A stretch of DNA of 64,000 bases from Caryophanales bacterium (GTDB lineage Bacteria; Bacillota; Bacilli; JARBTR01): the NCBI GenBank assembly GCA_029240105.1, contig JARBTR010000002.1, forward strand, positions 378,214 to 442,213, in the 5' to 3' direction. Within the stretch, counting starts at the first letter, position 1. Every line of letters starts with the position of its first letter. Below, in pieces: positions 38,508 through 46,504 of this stretch. Made by a program: the position numbers and the translations under genes. The notes beneath the pieces were generated by a model. The model had not been told where the DNA came from and made no database searches. It worked only from the letters and a program-made list of their open reading frames with translations.

Positions 38508-38543
38508 ACAAAAAACCTAAATTGATTTATACCAATTTAGGTT
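38508..38543 (-). terminator. Terminator downstream of the MarR/NmrA operon
   Basis: Arms AACCTAAATTG / CAATTTAGGTT (38514-38524, 38533-38543) followed by TTTTTTG on the minus strand. It lies about 100 bases beyond the NmrA-like gene, after the tandem repeat. Confidence 0.82.
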
Positions 38544-38546
38544 TTT

Positions 38547-38640
38547 TTCGTTATTTAAAAAGCCATTTTGATGAGTTCAAAATTGGTTTTGTTCGTTATT
38601 AAAAAGCCATTTTAATGAGTTCAAACTTGGTTTTGTACAT
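38547..38640. repeat. 45-bp tandem duplication at the 3' end of the NmrA-like gene
   Basis: Two adjacent copies of a 45-bp unit (AAAAAGCCATTTTGATGAGT... and AAAAAGCCATTTTAATGAGT...) lie at about 38547-38591 and 38592-38636. A third partial match (GAAAAGCCACTTTG) is the last codons of the gene itself, so the unit looks like a duplicated gene tail. The copies differ at a few positions. Confidence 0.75.
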
Positions 38641-39491
38641 TATTTTTGAAAAGCCACTTTGTTTTTCTCGGCAAATTCTTTAAAAGTTCGAGGATGTTTT
38701 CCTGTTATTTGGAAGAACGTATCCGTTACTTGTTTTGCTGCTCCCAACCTCGTCATTAAATAGAGACCGACTGTTACATTCACAAACCCTTTAGGGAGTT
38801 TTCTTTTTTTGATGTACACGCTTCTATATCTTAGTAATGAAGGTTTGGCATACGTAATTTTTCTTCCTAATACCTTTGTTAATATATCAGCTACTTGTTC
38901 ATAATTCAGAGATTCTGGCCCCGTAATTGTATGGGCTGTGTTTGCGTATGTTTCAGGGTAATGTAAAAGTGTTGCTGTTGCTTCTCCAATATCCTCTGCA
39001 TCTATAAAACTGGATAAGCTTTTGCCAGCTGGGATGAAGATTTTATCTTCCTCACATATTTCGACTGCATGAATCCCTGAAACATTTTGCATGAAGAAAC
39101 TCGGACGAACATGCGCATAAGGGATGCCCGAACGCTCAATGTACTTTTCGATCTTATGATGTGGTGGAATCGTATTGTTTTCCACGCCCATTAAGGATAA
39201 GAAGGATACCAACTGAATCTCATTTTCTTTCATACAATCGATAAATGGATAAAGATCCTCCGGTTTGCCAAGATGTGGCGGACGCATCAAGAATACGCGA
39301 TCAACACCCTCTAATGCCGTCTGAAACGTTTCGGGTTTTGTAAAATCGAAATGCCGATTTTCTGCATTTTTAATGGTTTCTGGATTTATTTGACTACTCG
39401 TGCAAACAACACTTTCCCCTAGTTCAAGAAGGTACTTTACAACATATTGACCTACATTTCCAGTTGCACCTGTGACAAGAATTTTATTCAT
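38640..39491 (-). CDS. NmrA-like NAD(P)-binding SDR-family protein
   Basis: 283 residues, atypical short-chain dehydrogenase fold. The N-terminal ILVTGATGNVGQYVVKYLL is the NAD(P) loop; VFLMRPPHLGKPED, VSFLSLMGV and the PYAHVRPSFFMQN block are typical of the NmrA/QOR2 (azoreductase B-like) group, which lacks the Tyr-Lys catalytic pair. It may act as a redox sensor or quinone reductase. Its start overlaps the MarR gene by eight bases, so it is the likely target of that regulator. Confidence 0.85.
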   Translation of the reverse strand: MNKILVTGATGNVGQYVVKYLLELGESVVCTSSQINPETIKNAENRHFDFTKPETFQTALEGVDRVFLMRPPHLGKPEDLYPFIDCMKENEIQLVSFLSLMGVENNTIPPHHKIEKYIERSGIPYAHVRPSFFMQNVSGIHAVEICEEDKIFIPAGKSLSSFIDAEDIGEATATLLHYPETYANTAHTITGPESLNYEQVADILTKVLGRKITYAKPSLLRYRSVYIKKRKLPKGFVNVTVGLYLMTRLGAAKQVTDTFFQITGKHPRTFKEFAEKNKVAFQK

Positions 39492-39924
39492 CTTTACTGT
39501 TCCCCTTTATAAAAATGGCATTTGCCTGATCTGCTAATTCAATGAAACGTTTGTAGTTTTCCTCTCCCATTTCTTCCTTTAGAATAACGAAAGCCTTTAA
39601 ATACTCTTGATAAGTAGAGTGAACCAGAGTTTTCGCTTTCCCTGTTGGAATAAGTTTATAGCTTCTTTTATCATTTTCATCTTGAATTCGAACGATATAG
39701 TCACCCTTTATGAGTGATGTTGTCATCGCTGTTACCATGGGTTTAGAAATCTTTAAGAATTGGCCGATTTGTATGGAAGTCACATCTTCATTCGCTTCGC
39801 TACTTCTTACAAGATAAATGAGTAGACCCATCTCACTATTCCGAATGGGTAAATTGCGTTTTAAATTCAGGAAGGTGCGGCAAAACAACGAGAGAGTTTC
39901 TGCACCATTAAAAAATTCATCCAT
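39484..39924 (-). CDS. MarR-family transcriptional regulator
   Basis: 146 residues with a winged helix in the middle (TSIQIGQFLKISKPMVTAMTTSLIKGDYIVRIQDENDKRSYKLIPTGKA, in part), including the wing motif DENDKRSYKL that matches MarR D-x-R-D-x-R-x-x-x-L. It is first gene of a two-gene operon with the NmrA-like protein. Two operator-like palindromes lie 22-68 bases upstream, so autoregulation is likely. RBS AGGAGAAATA. Confidence 0.88.
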   Translation of the reverse strand: MDEFFNGAETLSLFCRTFLNLKRNLPIRNSEMGLLIYLVRSSEANEDVTSIQIGQFLKISKPMVTAMTTSLIKGDYIVRIQDENDKRSYKLIPTGKAKTLVHSTYQEYLKAFVILKEEMGEENYKRFIELADQANAIFIKGNSKDE

Positions 39925-39945
39925 TGGGTATTTCTCCTCAAAAAA

Positions 39946-39992
39946 TAGTTAACTACATTAACTATTTTTAGTTTAGTTAATGTGGTTAACTA
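39946..39992. promoter_or_regulatory. Paired MarR operator palindromes
   Basis: TAGTTAA-N5-TTAACTA occurs twice, at 39946-39964 and 39974-39992, with centres 28 bases apart, directly upstream of the MarR gene. Arms are perfect in both. The TAGTTAA half-site is a known style of MarR/DUF24 site. Position and symmetry strongly suggest autoregulation. Confidence 0.8.
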
Positions 39993-40025
39993 TGTCAAGT
40001 GTTTCTGTAGAAGAAGCGCTTCGAG

Positions 40026-40095
40026 ATATAAAAATCTCCTAAATAAAAAAAAGCGACCTCGACATGGTCCGCATTGTTAAGAGGCGCGTCGAGAT
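40026..40095 (-). terminator. Terminator of the second psiE gene
   Basis: CTCGAC / GTCGAG (40038-40043, 40088-40093) close a long stem-loop whose minus-strand 3' side is followed by eight T. It lies about 75 bases after the gene and before the MarR operator region. Confidence 0.6.
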
Positions 40096-40170
40096 CTAAA
40101 TCATGAAATTATTATATGCTTTCACCAATGTAATATCAAATTTGGAATTATATTCTACTCCACATTCAAT

Positions 40171-40626
40171 TTACGTATCTTCAGTTATCGTTATGGGTTC
40201 AACATAAGCTTTTACCAAATTTAAAATGCTTAAGCTAATCACAAGTGCAAGAATAGCTAAACTGAACAAAAGGGTTTGGACTGCATTATCATGAGACACG
40301 ATTATGAGCCGTGTAAGTGCCGTAATTCCGAGATAAAGGAAATAGCGCAAAGGGAAATGATAACTTTCCTTAAAGTATTTCACAATCATGGCGATAAACT
40401 CAAAATACAAGAAAAACTCAAGAATCCGTTCCAGAAATTCGTATTGTCCCCCTGAATCATGTCCACCAAAAACATATCGATAAAAATAAAGTAGTTCTTT
40501 CCCCATAAGAATTGTGAGAGTGATCCCAAGTGCAACTAACGCAATGTTCAAATAGAACGTAAAACCTTTAACAATACCCACATTCACTCGTTCTTCTGCA
40601 CTCACAGTTTTGATTTGTTTTGCCAT
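40171..40626 (-). CDS. PsiE-family membrane protein, second copy
   Basis: 151 residues and four spans. The core FLYFEFIAMIVKYFKESYHF-PLRYFLYLGITALTRLI is nearly identical to that of the copy at 36053-36496, while the N-terminus and the loop before the core differ. The two are diverged paralogs. Function is unknown. RBS GGTGGGAGGG. The 269-base divergent gap to the next gene has no further visible gene. Confidence 0.85.
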   Translation of the reverse strand: MAKQIKTVSAEERVNVGIVKGFTFYLNIALVALGITLTILMGKELLYFYRYVFGGHDSGGQYEFLERILEFFLYFEFIAMIVKYFKESYHFPLRYFLYLGITALTRLIIVSHDNAVQTLLFSLAILALVISLSILNLVKAYVEPITITEDT

Positions 40627-40895
40627 TACCCTCCCACCTTTCTTTAGTTGCGTATAAAAATAATTTTTATACTCTATTCAAACGGTGGATGAAATACGAC
40701 ATTTTCTTTATTCAAAAACCATTATTTTTGAAAGGATAAAGTTCAAACTTGTCATAAAAATCAAGTACATATCATTGTATAAATAGGCTGATCAATCTTA
40801 AGATTTGGATGGTTCGTCGTATTTTTATTAAAATGAAATTAATTGTGACAATTTTCCATTTTCATTGTAAAATTGTGTAAAAAGAGAGGGGAAAA

Positions 40896-41264
40896 ATGAA
40901 CTTGAATACTTGTGAATATTGTGGCAAAAAAATTGAACGTGGTATGACAAGTTGCAGTGGTTGTGGGAGTCCAGTTTCATACATAGAACCAGAAGTAATA
41001 ATAGCAAATAATACAACTTTACAGGGTAACCTAAGTTCTTTAAACGATAAGAAACCCATGAATTCAATTTTTGTCATACTTTGGCTCTTTTTCTTTTTCC
41101 CTGTTGGACTTTATTTCATGTGGGCACGTACTTCTTGGAATAAGGTGGTAAAAATCATCATTTCTATAGTATTAGCATTAGGCTTAATCGGAAGTCTAGT
41201 AGACGACAAGCCAGCTGATCCAGCTTCAACAAAAGAAAAAATAGAAAATGTTGAAAAAAAGTAA
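40896..41264 (+). CDS. Zinc-ribbon membrane protein
   Basis: 122 residues. An N-terminal zinc ribbon CEYCGKKIERGMTSCSGCG (residues 5-23), a linker, then two membrane segments around LWLFFFFPVGLYFMW and IIISIVLALGLIGSLV, with a short charged tail. Such double-domain proteins are common in Bacillales and uncharacterised. It converges with the zinc-ribbon/SPFH genes across a shared terminator, so all three neighbouring genes carry zinc ribbons. RBS AGAGGGG. Confidence 0.75.
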   Translation: MNLNTCEYCGKKIERGMTSCSGCGSPVSYIEPEVIIANNTTLQGNLSSLNDKKPMNSIFVILWLFFFFPVGLYFMWARTSWNKVVKIIISIVLALGLIGSLVDDKPADPASTKEKIENVEKK

Positions 41265-41272
41265 TGAAAGAA

Positions 41273-41316
41273 AACCCAATTTGTTAGTTAAAAAACTAGC
41301 AAATCGGGTTTGTTTT
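41273..41316. terminator. Bidirectional terminator between converging zinc-ribbon genes
   Basis: Arms AACCCAATTTGTTAGTT / AACTAGCAAATCGGGTT, with a few mismatches, then TTGTTTTT on the plus strand; the minus strand also has a T-run. It serves both the 40896 and 41335 genes. Confidence 0.82.
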
Positions 41317-41334
41317 TCGTTTAAGTGTTAAATT

Positions 41335-41853
41335 TTACAATTCAGTTCCGCAATAAGCGCAAGCACTTGAACGATATTTGGATTTGTTATTATTAGCACC
41401 GCAGCTTGGACAGGCTACATCAACTGTTTCAGTTGAAGCAATCGTGCCAACCCCCTCTTGGAAAACAATCTCATTTGTTTCCAAGTTCACATGGGCATTC
41501 AAAAATAGTTGTGCTTTAATCATATTTTGTAAATCATTTTGAATAAATTCAACTGTTTGTGATGTACTGTTAGCCAGGTAATCAATGGCAACAATTCTAT
41601 AATTTCCGATTAGTTGATTATACATTTGATAACGCTTAATATATTTTTTTTGTGCTCCACCAATCATCCCCATTAAATAAAATAGGAACATACATACAAC
41701 AGGCAATATAAATTCGCTCGCTGTAGCATCCTCTCCATCAACAAAGGCATAAAGAATGGAGAGCAGTACAAGATTTCCAGCTCCATACCCTATTATTGCA
41801 AGAAAGTTGGCTGCGGTAATTCTCGACTTAACAGAATACTTTGTACTTTTCAA
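41335..41853 (-). CDS. Membrane protein with C-terminal zinc ribbon
   Basis: 172 residues. Two membrane spans near residues 14-35 and 48-68, a cytoplasmic helical middle, and a C-terminal ribbon CPSCGANNNKSKYRSSACAYCG. It starts 24 bases after the SPFH gene and is probably co-transcribed with it. A YdjH-like partner role is suggested by the B. subtilis ydjGHI cluster, but I cannot show homology from sequence alone. Confidence 0.68.
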   Translation of the reverse strand: MKSTKYSVKSRITAANFLAIIGYGAGNLVLLSILYAFVDGEDATASEFILPVVCMFLFYLMGMIGGAQKKYIKRYQMYNQLIGNYRIVAIDYLANSTSQTVEFIQNDLQNMIKAQLFLNAHVNLETNEIVFQEGVGTIASTETVDVACPSCGANNNKSKYRSSACAYCGTEL

Positions 41854-41877
41854 ATTAAATCCTCCTCTAGTGTACTT

Positions 41878-43191
41878 CTAAAACTTCTGACCGCATTCAG
41901 GACAGAATTTCGGATTTCCTTCGTAAGAAGTCCCACAGGAAGAACATTTTTTGATTAATGATTCTCCGCACTCTGGACAAAACTTAACATTACTATTTGG
42001 GATTAATGTCTTACATTTCGGACATGGTTGTGGAACATCTTTTCCGCATTCAGCGCATTTCGATTGGCCTGCTTTTATGTCAGCACCACAATGAATACAT
42101 GGAATATATGTATCGCCACACTCTGGGCAGAACTTCATTCCCTTTTCCAAACTACACCCACAGTTACTGCAAGAGATTTCCGTTTCTTCTTTTTTCTTTT
42201 CATCTTGTTTCTTTACTGTTTTCTGATGCGAATCATGTCCACAGTTTCCGCAGAATCGCTTTTCTGCCTCCATCATGGCATTGCATTTCTGACAAACTTT
42301 CATATTAGCAGTATTGATATTTTGTGCTAGATTGCCAAACTGATTGCCCATTCCGTTGCCAATCCCAACACCCATACCCAATCCAATGCCTGCCCCCATT
42401 AATCCAGCTTGACCAGAACTAGGATTCGTTGCTGCTCCTTCAAGAGTGTCAAAAGATCTTTCTTGAGCATAGTTGAAACCAATGATATCCATTTCAGCCT
42501 TTTTTGCCAAAGCTTCTTTCAATTTCTTAACTGCTGAATCATCCTCTGGAACATTGATACTATTTACATAGAAATTAACCAATTGAATACCATACTCTTC
42601 AAGAGTAGGTTCCATCTTTTCTTTTAAATGAGTAGAAAGTTCATCAAGATACGCATTTATTTCTAGGACACTTACATTTTTATTTATTAAATAAGAAGAT
42701 ATTGAATCTTTTACCTTTGTTAAATAAAGACCTCTAAAATATTGCAATACATTTTCTTTTTCAAATGCAGGCAAGGTCCCAACAAGCTTCGTTAAAAATT
42801 TCCGAGAATCCTCTATACGAATCCCAAATTGACCATAGGAGCGTACTGGAATAAAAACCTTATATTTTGGATCTTGTATTTGAATGGGTGTTGCAGTACC
42901 CCATTTTATATCAAGTGAGAAAACCTTGTTTACATACCAAACCTCTGCCTTGAAAGGTGACTCCCCGCCAAATGGTAGATTCACAATATTATTAAGAATC
43001 GGTATATTCGCTGTCGTTAGAGTGTGTCGGCCAGAGGTAAATAAATCTAGTGCCTTACCCCCTTTATACAATATTGCTTCCTGTGATTCATTTACAATTA
43101 ATTGCGTCCATGTCCCTAATTCATCATTTGGATATTTCCATGCAAACACATCTGGGCTTCCTTCGTATTTCACTACCTCAATAAGTGCCAT
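41878..43191 (-). CDS. SPFH-domain protein with five C-terminal zinc ribbons (YdjI-like)
   Basis: 437 residues. Residues about 1-230 form an SPFH (band-7, virion-core-like) domain with the long helix before residue 240; a Gly/Met-rich linker follows (GAGIGLGMGVGIGNGMGNQ, about 265-285); then ten CxxC knuckles make five double zinc ribbons to the end (CQKC, CGNC, CSNC, CPEC, CIHC, CAEC, CPKC, CPEC, CSSC, CPEC). The related B. subtilis YdjI recruits or scaffolds at membranes under cell-envelope stress. No PspA homologue is adjacent here. RBS AAAGGGAGA. Confidence 0.85.
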   Translation of the reverse strand: MALIEVVKYEGSPDVFAWKYPNDELGTWTQLIVNESQEAILYKGGKALDLFTSGRHTLTTANIPILNNIVNLPFGGESPFKAEVWYVNKVFSLDIKWGTATPIQIQDPKYKVFIPVRSYGQFGIRIEDSRKFLTKLVGTLPAFEKENVLQYFRGLYLTKVKDSISSYLINKNVSVLEINAYLDELSTHLKEKMEPTLEEYGIQLVNFYVNSINVPEDDSAVKKLKEALAKKAEMDIIGFNYAQERSFDTLEGAATNPSSGQAGLMGAGIGLGMGVGIGNGMGNQFGNLAQNINTANMKVCQKCNAMMEAEKRFCGNCGHDSHQKTVKKQDEKKKEETEISCSNCGCSLEKGMKFCPECGDTYIPCIHCGADIKAGQSKCAECGKDVPQPCPKCKTLIPNSNVKFCPECGESLIKKCSSCGTSYEGNPKFCPECGQKF

Positions 43192-43432
43192 TTATGATTC
43201 TCCCTTTTTATGAAAAAATTAAACTATTTTAAAGATATGTACTTTATGACAAGGTATTGCTTTCTCTATGTAAAATATGATTTTAATTAAACAATTTGGG
43301 TAACTATTCTTCCATATTTATCTAATTATTTTCATTTTACTGGAAAAAACTTGTAGGTCAATAAATTTCCATTAAAATGTAAAATCAAGAAAAAAAACAC
43401 TCAGTTTGGGATAAGGAATGGTTCAATTTTTT

Positions 43433-43461
43433 CATAAAAAAAGCTGAACCCAAAGGTTCAA
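43433..43461 (-). terminator. Hairpin with T-run, minus strand
   Basis: TGAACC / GGTTCA (43444-43449, 43455-43460) followed by CTTTTTTTA on the minus strand. There is no minus-strand gene directly before it other than the MORN-like gene 390 bases away, so it may guard the SPFH promoter. The 361-base gap 43192-43552 is otherwise AT-rich with no gene. Confidence 0.6.
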
Positions 43462-43552
43462 CTACAATTCTATAAATTTGGATATCTTTTCCTTTTATTC
43501 TCGTTTTCTGTTACTATCATAAGTAACTAATGTGAGAAAGTGAGGTGAAAAA

Positions 43553-43726
43553 ATGGGTAGTACAGAAATAACAAAAGATATTGTAGAGGCAGCAATTGCA
43601 AAAGGATATGTTCAACTTTCAAATTCTGCTGATATAGATTTAAGAAATAGAGAAACTGCTCAATATGTAGCTGATTTTTTTAGAATTATCTTTGAAACTG
43701 TAAACGAAGCTATTAGCGAAGAATAA
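43553..43726 (+). CDS. Small hypothetical protein, 57 residues
   Basis: An ATG behind GTGAGGTG opens a 57-codon frame starting MGSTEITKDIVEAAIAKGY and ending EAISEE, rich in Glu and Ile/Ala with two amphipathic helices. It has good start signals, a strong terminator downstream (43777-43811) and no competing gene on either strand. Such a design is common among uncharacterised small Bacillus proteins. I do not recognise a family. Confidence 0.6.
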   Translation: MGSTEITKDIVEAAIAKGYVQLSNSADIDLRNRETAQYVADFFRIIFETVNEAISEE

Positions 43727-43776
43727 TCCCTAAACCTTTGTGTATCCATTTTAGTCACTATTTTTTATAAACTTAG

Positions 43777-43811
43777 TAGATAGTAACTTTAATGTTACTA
43801 TCTATTTTTTT
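43777..43811 (+). terminator. Terminator of the 57-residue gene
   Basis: Perfect 11-bp arms TAGATAGTAAC / GTTACTATCTA around a six-base loop, then TTTTTTT on the plus strand, 50 bases after the stop codon. Confidence 0.88.
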
Positions 43812-43852
43812 ACTATTGGATAGATATTTTGCAGTAGAAGTTTTCTTGATAA

Positions 43853-44134
43853 TTATTTCTTCTTACGTTCTGTTATTTTATGTTTTTCACCTTTGTTATC
43901 GTAGGTAATCCACTCTCCTACTGGTTCCCCATTATCAAAATGTCCCGAACGTTTAAGTGTACCATCCGGGCGATACCATTCCCAGTAGCCTTCGGGCTGT
44001 TCGTTCACCATCTTCCCTTTAGACCAAATGGTTGATCCATTCGCATGATATTTAATTGTGTAATCGTCAATCACTTCAAGTTTCTTTTCTTTAACCCCGT
44101 TAGGATGAACCAGGTCACACTTTTCATTTTTCAT
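43853..44134 (-). CDS. MORN-like (YwqK-family) small protein
   Basis: 93 residues with two or three MORN-variant repeats: YHANGSTIWSKGKM, GYWEWYRPDGTLKRSGHF and GEPVGEWITYDNKGEKHK. The repeated G-x-W-x-x-Y-x-x-x-G pattern is that of the YwqK antitoxin-like group and related secreted proteins. No toxin-type partner is adjacent. RBS AGGAGG seven to eight bases before the ATG. Function is unknown. Confidence 0.75.
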   Translation of the reverse strand: MKNEKCDLVHPNGVKEKKLEVIDDYTIKYHANGSTIWSKGKMVNEQPEGYWEWYRPDGTLKRSGHFDNGEPVGEWITYDNKGEKHKITERKKK

Positions 44135-44362
44135 CTAGTAATTTCCTCCTGTTTAGATATCACGAATACTATATTTTCTATTATATTTTATTTTGGTAGA
44201 AATTGTTGCACAGCCTTAATTATCCACTTAGAATTTCAATTTTAAGTCCATTTTCCAATTTCATTTACTGAAAAAAGCTTTCTGGTTAATAAACTACCAA
44301 ATACTATAGCGTAAAAGTTTATTTAAACTAGTACATTACAATGGTTTTGGAATTCACTCCAT

Positions 44363-44390
44363 AAAAAAAGTCGAACCCATAGGGTTCAAC
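44363..44390 (-). terminator. Terminator of the 44395-44901 gene
   Basis: GAACCC / GGGTTC (44373-44378, 44382-44387) with flanking pairing and CTTTTTTTA on the minus strand, immediately after the stop codon. Similar in sequence to the hairpin at 43433. Confidence 0.78.
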
Positions 44391-44394
44391 TAAT

Positions 44395-44901
44395 TTAATA
44401 CTTTTGGAAGCTCAAGCCTAGCAACAAGGATAGCAATTGTTTGCATCTCTCATCTAGTTCATATATTTCATCTTCTGCTTTACTTAATACCAATTCTAAT
44501 TCCGTTTTTTGTTTAACATTGGAATCCATATCCCCACTATTAGAACCATCTATATGATCCAACGCTGTTGATGCTCTTTCATGTACAAGTTTTGGAATTT
44601 TAGAAATGCTCCTATGCTGAATTAAATCAATGATATTTGCACATAGGGTAATGAAAAGATCAACCCAATGTTTAAATCTCTTGTCATTTTCTAATTCCTC
44701 AAAAATATCTTGGATTTTAATAGCAATTGCAATAGCTAGACTTTCCAGACTTTCTAAAGTTGAGCCCTTTAAATCTACATTAACTCCATAAACTTCTTCA
44801 AATTCAAAGAAACTGTTCATTCTCATCTTAAATAGACTTTCATGGAAATCGTTGTACTCTTCTTGTAGCCTCTGGGTTAAGTCTAATAGTTCTACATTCA
44901 T
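44395..44901 (-). CDS. Hypothetical helical protein
   Basis: 168 residues, acidic, mostly helical by composition, without membrane spans. It opens MNVELLDLTQRLQEEYNDFH, and ends with coiled-coil-like heptads (ELELVLSKAEDEIYELDERCKQLL) and a hydrophobic LLLGLSFQKY tail. I do not recognise a family. RBS AAAGAGGAGG, a terminator directly after, and no operon partner. The 339-base gap on its right holds the 45037 hairpin and the radical SAM promoter region but no other gene. Confidence 0.65.
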   Translation of the reverse strand: MNVELLDLTQRLQEEYNDFHESLFKMRMNSFFEFEEVYGVNVDLKGSTLESLESLAIAIAIKIQDIFEELENDKRFKHWVDLFITLCANIIDLIQHRSISKIPKLVHERASTALDHIDGSNSGDMDSNVKQKTELELVLSKAEDEIYELDERCKQLLSLLLGLSFQKY

Positions 44902-45036
44902 AGATAGCCTCCTCTTTCATCTACTAAAAAATATGAGTTAGATGGACAAATATGTATGACATTCAGGTTAATAATTCTAGTCTACTAAAATTTCAGTTCG
45001 TTTTTTGTCATAAAATGCGGGTGCCTATTTGTTACT

Positions 45037-45082
45037 ATTAAAAAAATCTGTTTTATCATCAGGGTAATGATAAAACAGATTT
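45037..45082 (-). terminator. Strong orphan hairpin with T-run, minus strand
   Basis: Perfect 16-bp arms AAATCTGTTTTATCAT / ATGATAAAACAGATTT around a seven-base loop with TTTTTTT on the minus strand. No minus-strand gene lies just upstream of it, so it may end an unannotated short transcript or be left from a lost gene. Confidence 0.7.
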
Positions 45083-45240
45083 AAAATGTGTTGAATTGTT
45101 TAATATGCGGAATTCGCAATTATTCTAGTTTTTATAGAGGGATGGTATGAATAAACCTCTCAATCTGCTAAAAACAGACTAATTATTTTTAAGTTGAACT
45201 GTGATATTATAGCATCTGAACTTTAAAAACGGAATAATGT

Positions 45241-45933
45241 GTGATCATGCAGCGATATAGTAAAATTACCCAAAAAAATCAGCGTGAAATTGTACTTCTA
45301 AAAGGAAGACCTTGTTTCTGGGGGAAGTGCACATTTTGCGATTATATTGAAGACAATACACGCGACAATGAATTGATGATTTCCAAGAATGAAGAAATCT
45401 TAAGCCAAGTGACTGGTGAGTTTGGCGTCCTTGAGGTGATTAATTCAGGTAGTGTATTTGAGTTACCAAAAGAAACATGGGCGAAGATCAAGCAAGTTGT
45501 CGATGAAAAGCAGATTCGCAAGTTGTTTTTCGAATCGCATTGGGGCTTTCGCAATCGCCTGCAAGAAGTTCGTGACTACTTTGGCGTTGAGGTTTGGTTT
45601 AAAATCGGCGTTGAAACCTTCGATAATAATTTCCGTCAAAATGTTTTGATCAAAGGAGCAGATTTTGAAACGCCTGAGGAAGTGGCTGAACTTTTTGACT
45701 CTGCTTGCGTGATGGTCGGGATTGCTGGTCAAACGATAGAAATAATCCGTGAAGATATGGCAATCATCCAAAGATTGTTTAAACATGCGACTGTGAACGT
45801 CTTTGTTGAAAATACGACACCGGTAAAAGCTGACATCGAGCTAATCCGCTGGTTTGAGCAAGAGTTCTCTTTTCTTGAAGAAAATCCAAAAATTGAGGTG
45901 CTATGGCATAACACGGATTTAGGGGTAGGATAA
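45241..45933 (+). CDS. Radical SAM protein with CX4CX2C cluster
   Basis: 230 residues. The [4Fe-4S]-binding cysteines lie in PCFWGKCTFCDY as C25-X4-C30-X2-C33, unlike the usual CX3CX2C. NSGSVFELP and the RKLFFES-HWGFRN strand resemble the GGE and beta-strand elements of a partial TIM barrel, and FKIGVETFDNNFRQ looks like the radical SAM motif 4. It is reminiscent of the archaeosine/RaSEA and Elp3-like groups, but I cannot assign a substrate. The start is GTG at 45241 or ATG at 45247; the site GGAA is weak. It stands alone. Confidence 0.75.
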   Translation: MIMQRYSKITQKNQREIVLLKGRPCFWGKCTFCDYIEDNTRDNELMISKNEEILSQVTGEFGVLEVINSGSVFELPKETWAKIKQVVDEKQIRKLFFESHWGFRNRLQEVRDYFGVEVWFKIGVETFDNNFRQNVLIKGADFETPEEVAELFDSACVMVGIAGQTIEIIREDMAIIQRLFKHATVNVFVENTTPVKADIELIRWFEQEFSFLEENPKIEVLWHNTDLGVG

Positions 45934-45945
45934 GTTAAAAAAAAT

Positions 45946-45985
45946 AGAGTGGAAGAACTATTAATAGTTCTTCCACTCTTCTACT
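45946..45985 (+). terminator. Terminator of the radical SAM gene
   Basis: Perfect 15-bp arms AGAGTGGAAGAACTA / TAGTTCTTCCACTCT around TTAA, 13 bases after the stop codon. The tail TCTACT is T-poor for the plus strand; the minus strand has TTTTTTT, so it may work in that direction as well. Confidence 0.8.
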
Positions 45986-46224
45986 AAAATTCTTATAATA
46001 AACAATAATTTAATTAACTCTAGTTAAATTATCTATCTTTGATCTAACTACTATGATTTTTGTCCCTTTCACTAACCTTTAAACCAGACTGTGTACTTCA
46101 TCCACAAGCCATGGTTTACTCAATAATAAATTGAGTTTTTATCATCGAATAAACTTTTAGAAAACTATTTGTATTGTAATTAAGTTATCATGCATTACTT
46201 AATGAATTATTTTAGGAGGGAAAA

Positions 46225-46266
46225 ATGGACAATCAAAATTTAGTAATTATAAACAAGTTCAATTGA
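46225..46266 (+). other. 13-codon open frame with a strong ribosome binding site
   Basis: TAGGAGGGAAAAATG is an excellent start context, but the frame stops after 13 codons (MDNQNLVIINKFN). It lies in a 573-base gap (45980-46552) between the radical SAM gene and the restriction operon. It may be a truncated gene start, a leader peptide or chance. A -35/-10-like TTGTAT...region near 46170 precedes it. Confidence 0.35.
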
Positions 46267-46408
46267 TCTCCTCTTGGTTCTTCAGCAAAATCACTCCAAA
46301 AAAAAGTAATAAAGTGATCCAAGAACAAAGATTGAATAACCTAATATTTTAGAAAAAGCCCATAGAACCTCCTGATTTCCTTTTTACTAATTTATTCGAA
46401 AACCTTAA

Positions 46409-46483
46409 TCCTATGTCCTTGCTATAGAAGTAATGCCCGAAGAGCAGCTGACTGACCGCGCATACATTATCGACGTGATGTAA
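46409..46483 (+). pseudogene. Probable 3' remnant of a lost gene
   Basis: A 24-codon open stretch (SYVLAIEVMPEEQLTDRAYI then IDVM, stop) with clearly more GC than its surroundings and codon use like that of the adjacent restriction operon, followed at once by a strong terminator. It looks like the tail of a coding sequence whose front has been deleted. I do not recognise the protein. Confidence 0.35.
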
Positions 46484-46504
46484 AACAGAAAATAAAGCTT
46501 AAAA

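Noticed and set aside
46268..46370. Minus-strand frame encoding a single membrane helix (WAFSKILGYSIFVLGSLYY)
   Set aside because: There is no start codon in frame; the ATG behind AGGAGG at this site stops after four codons. It would need a frameshift in a T-run, so a type I toxin cannot be supported.
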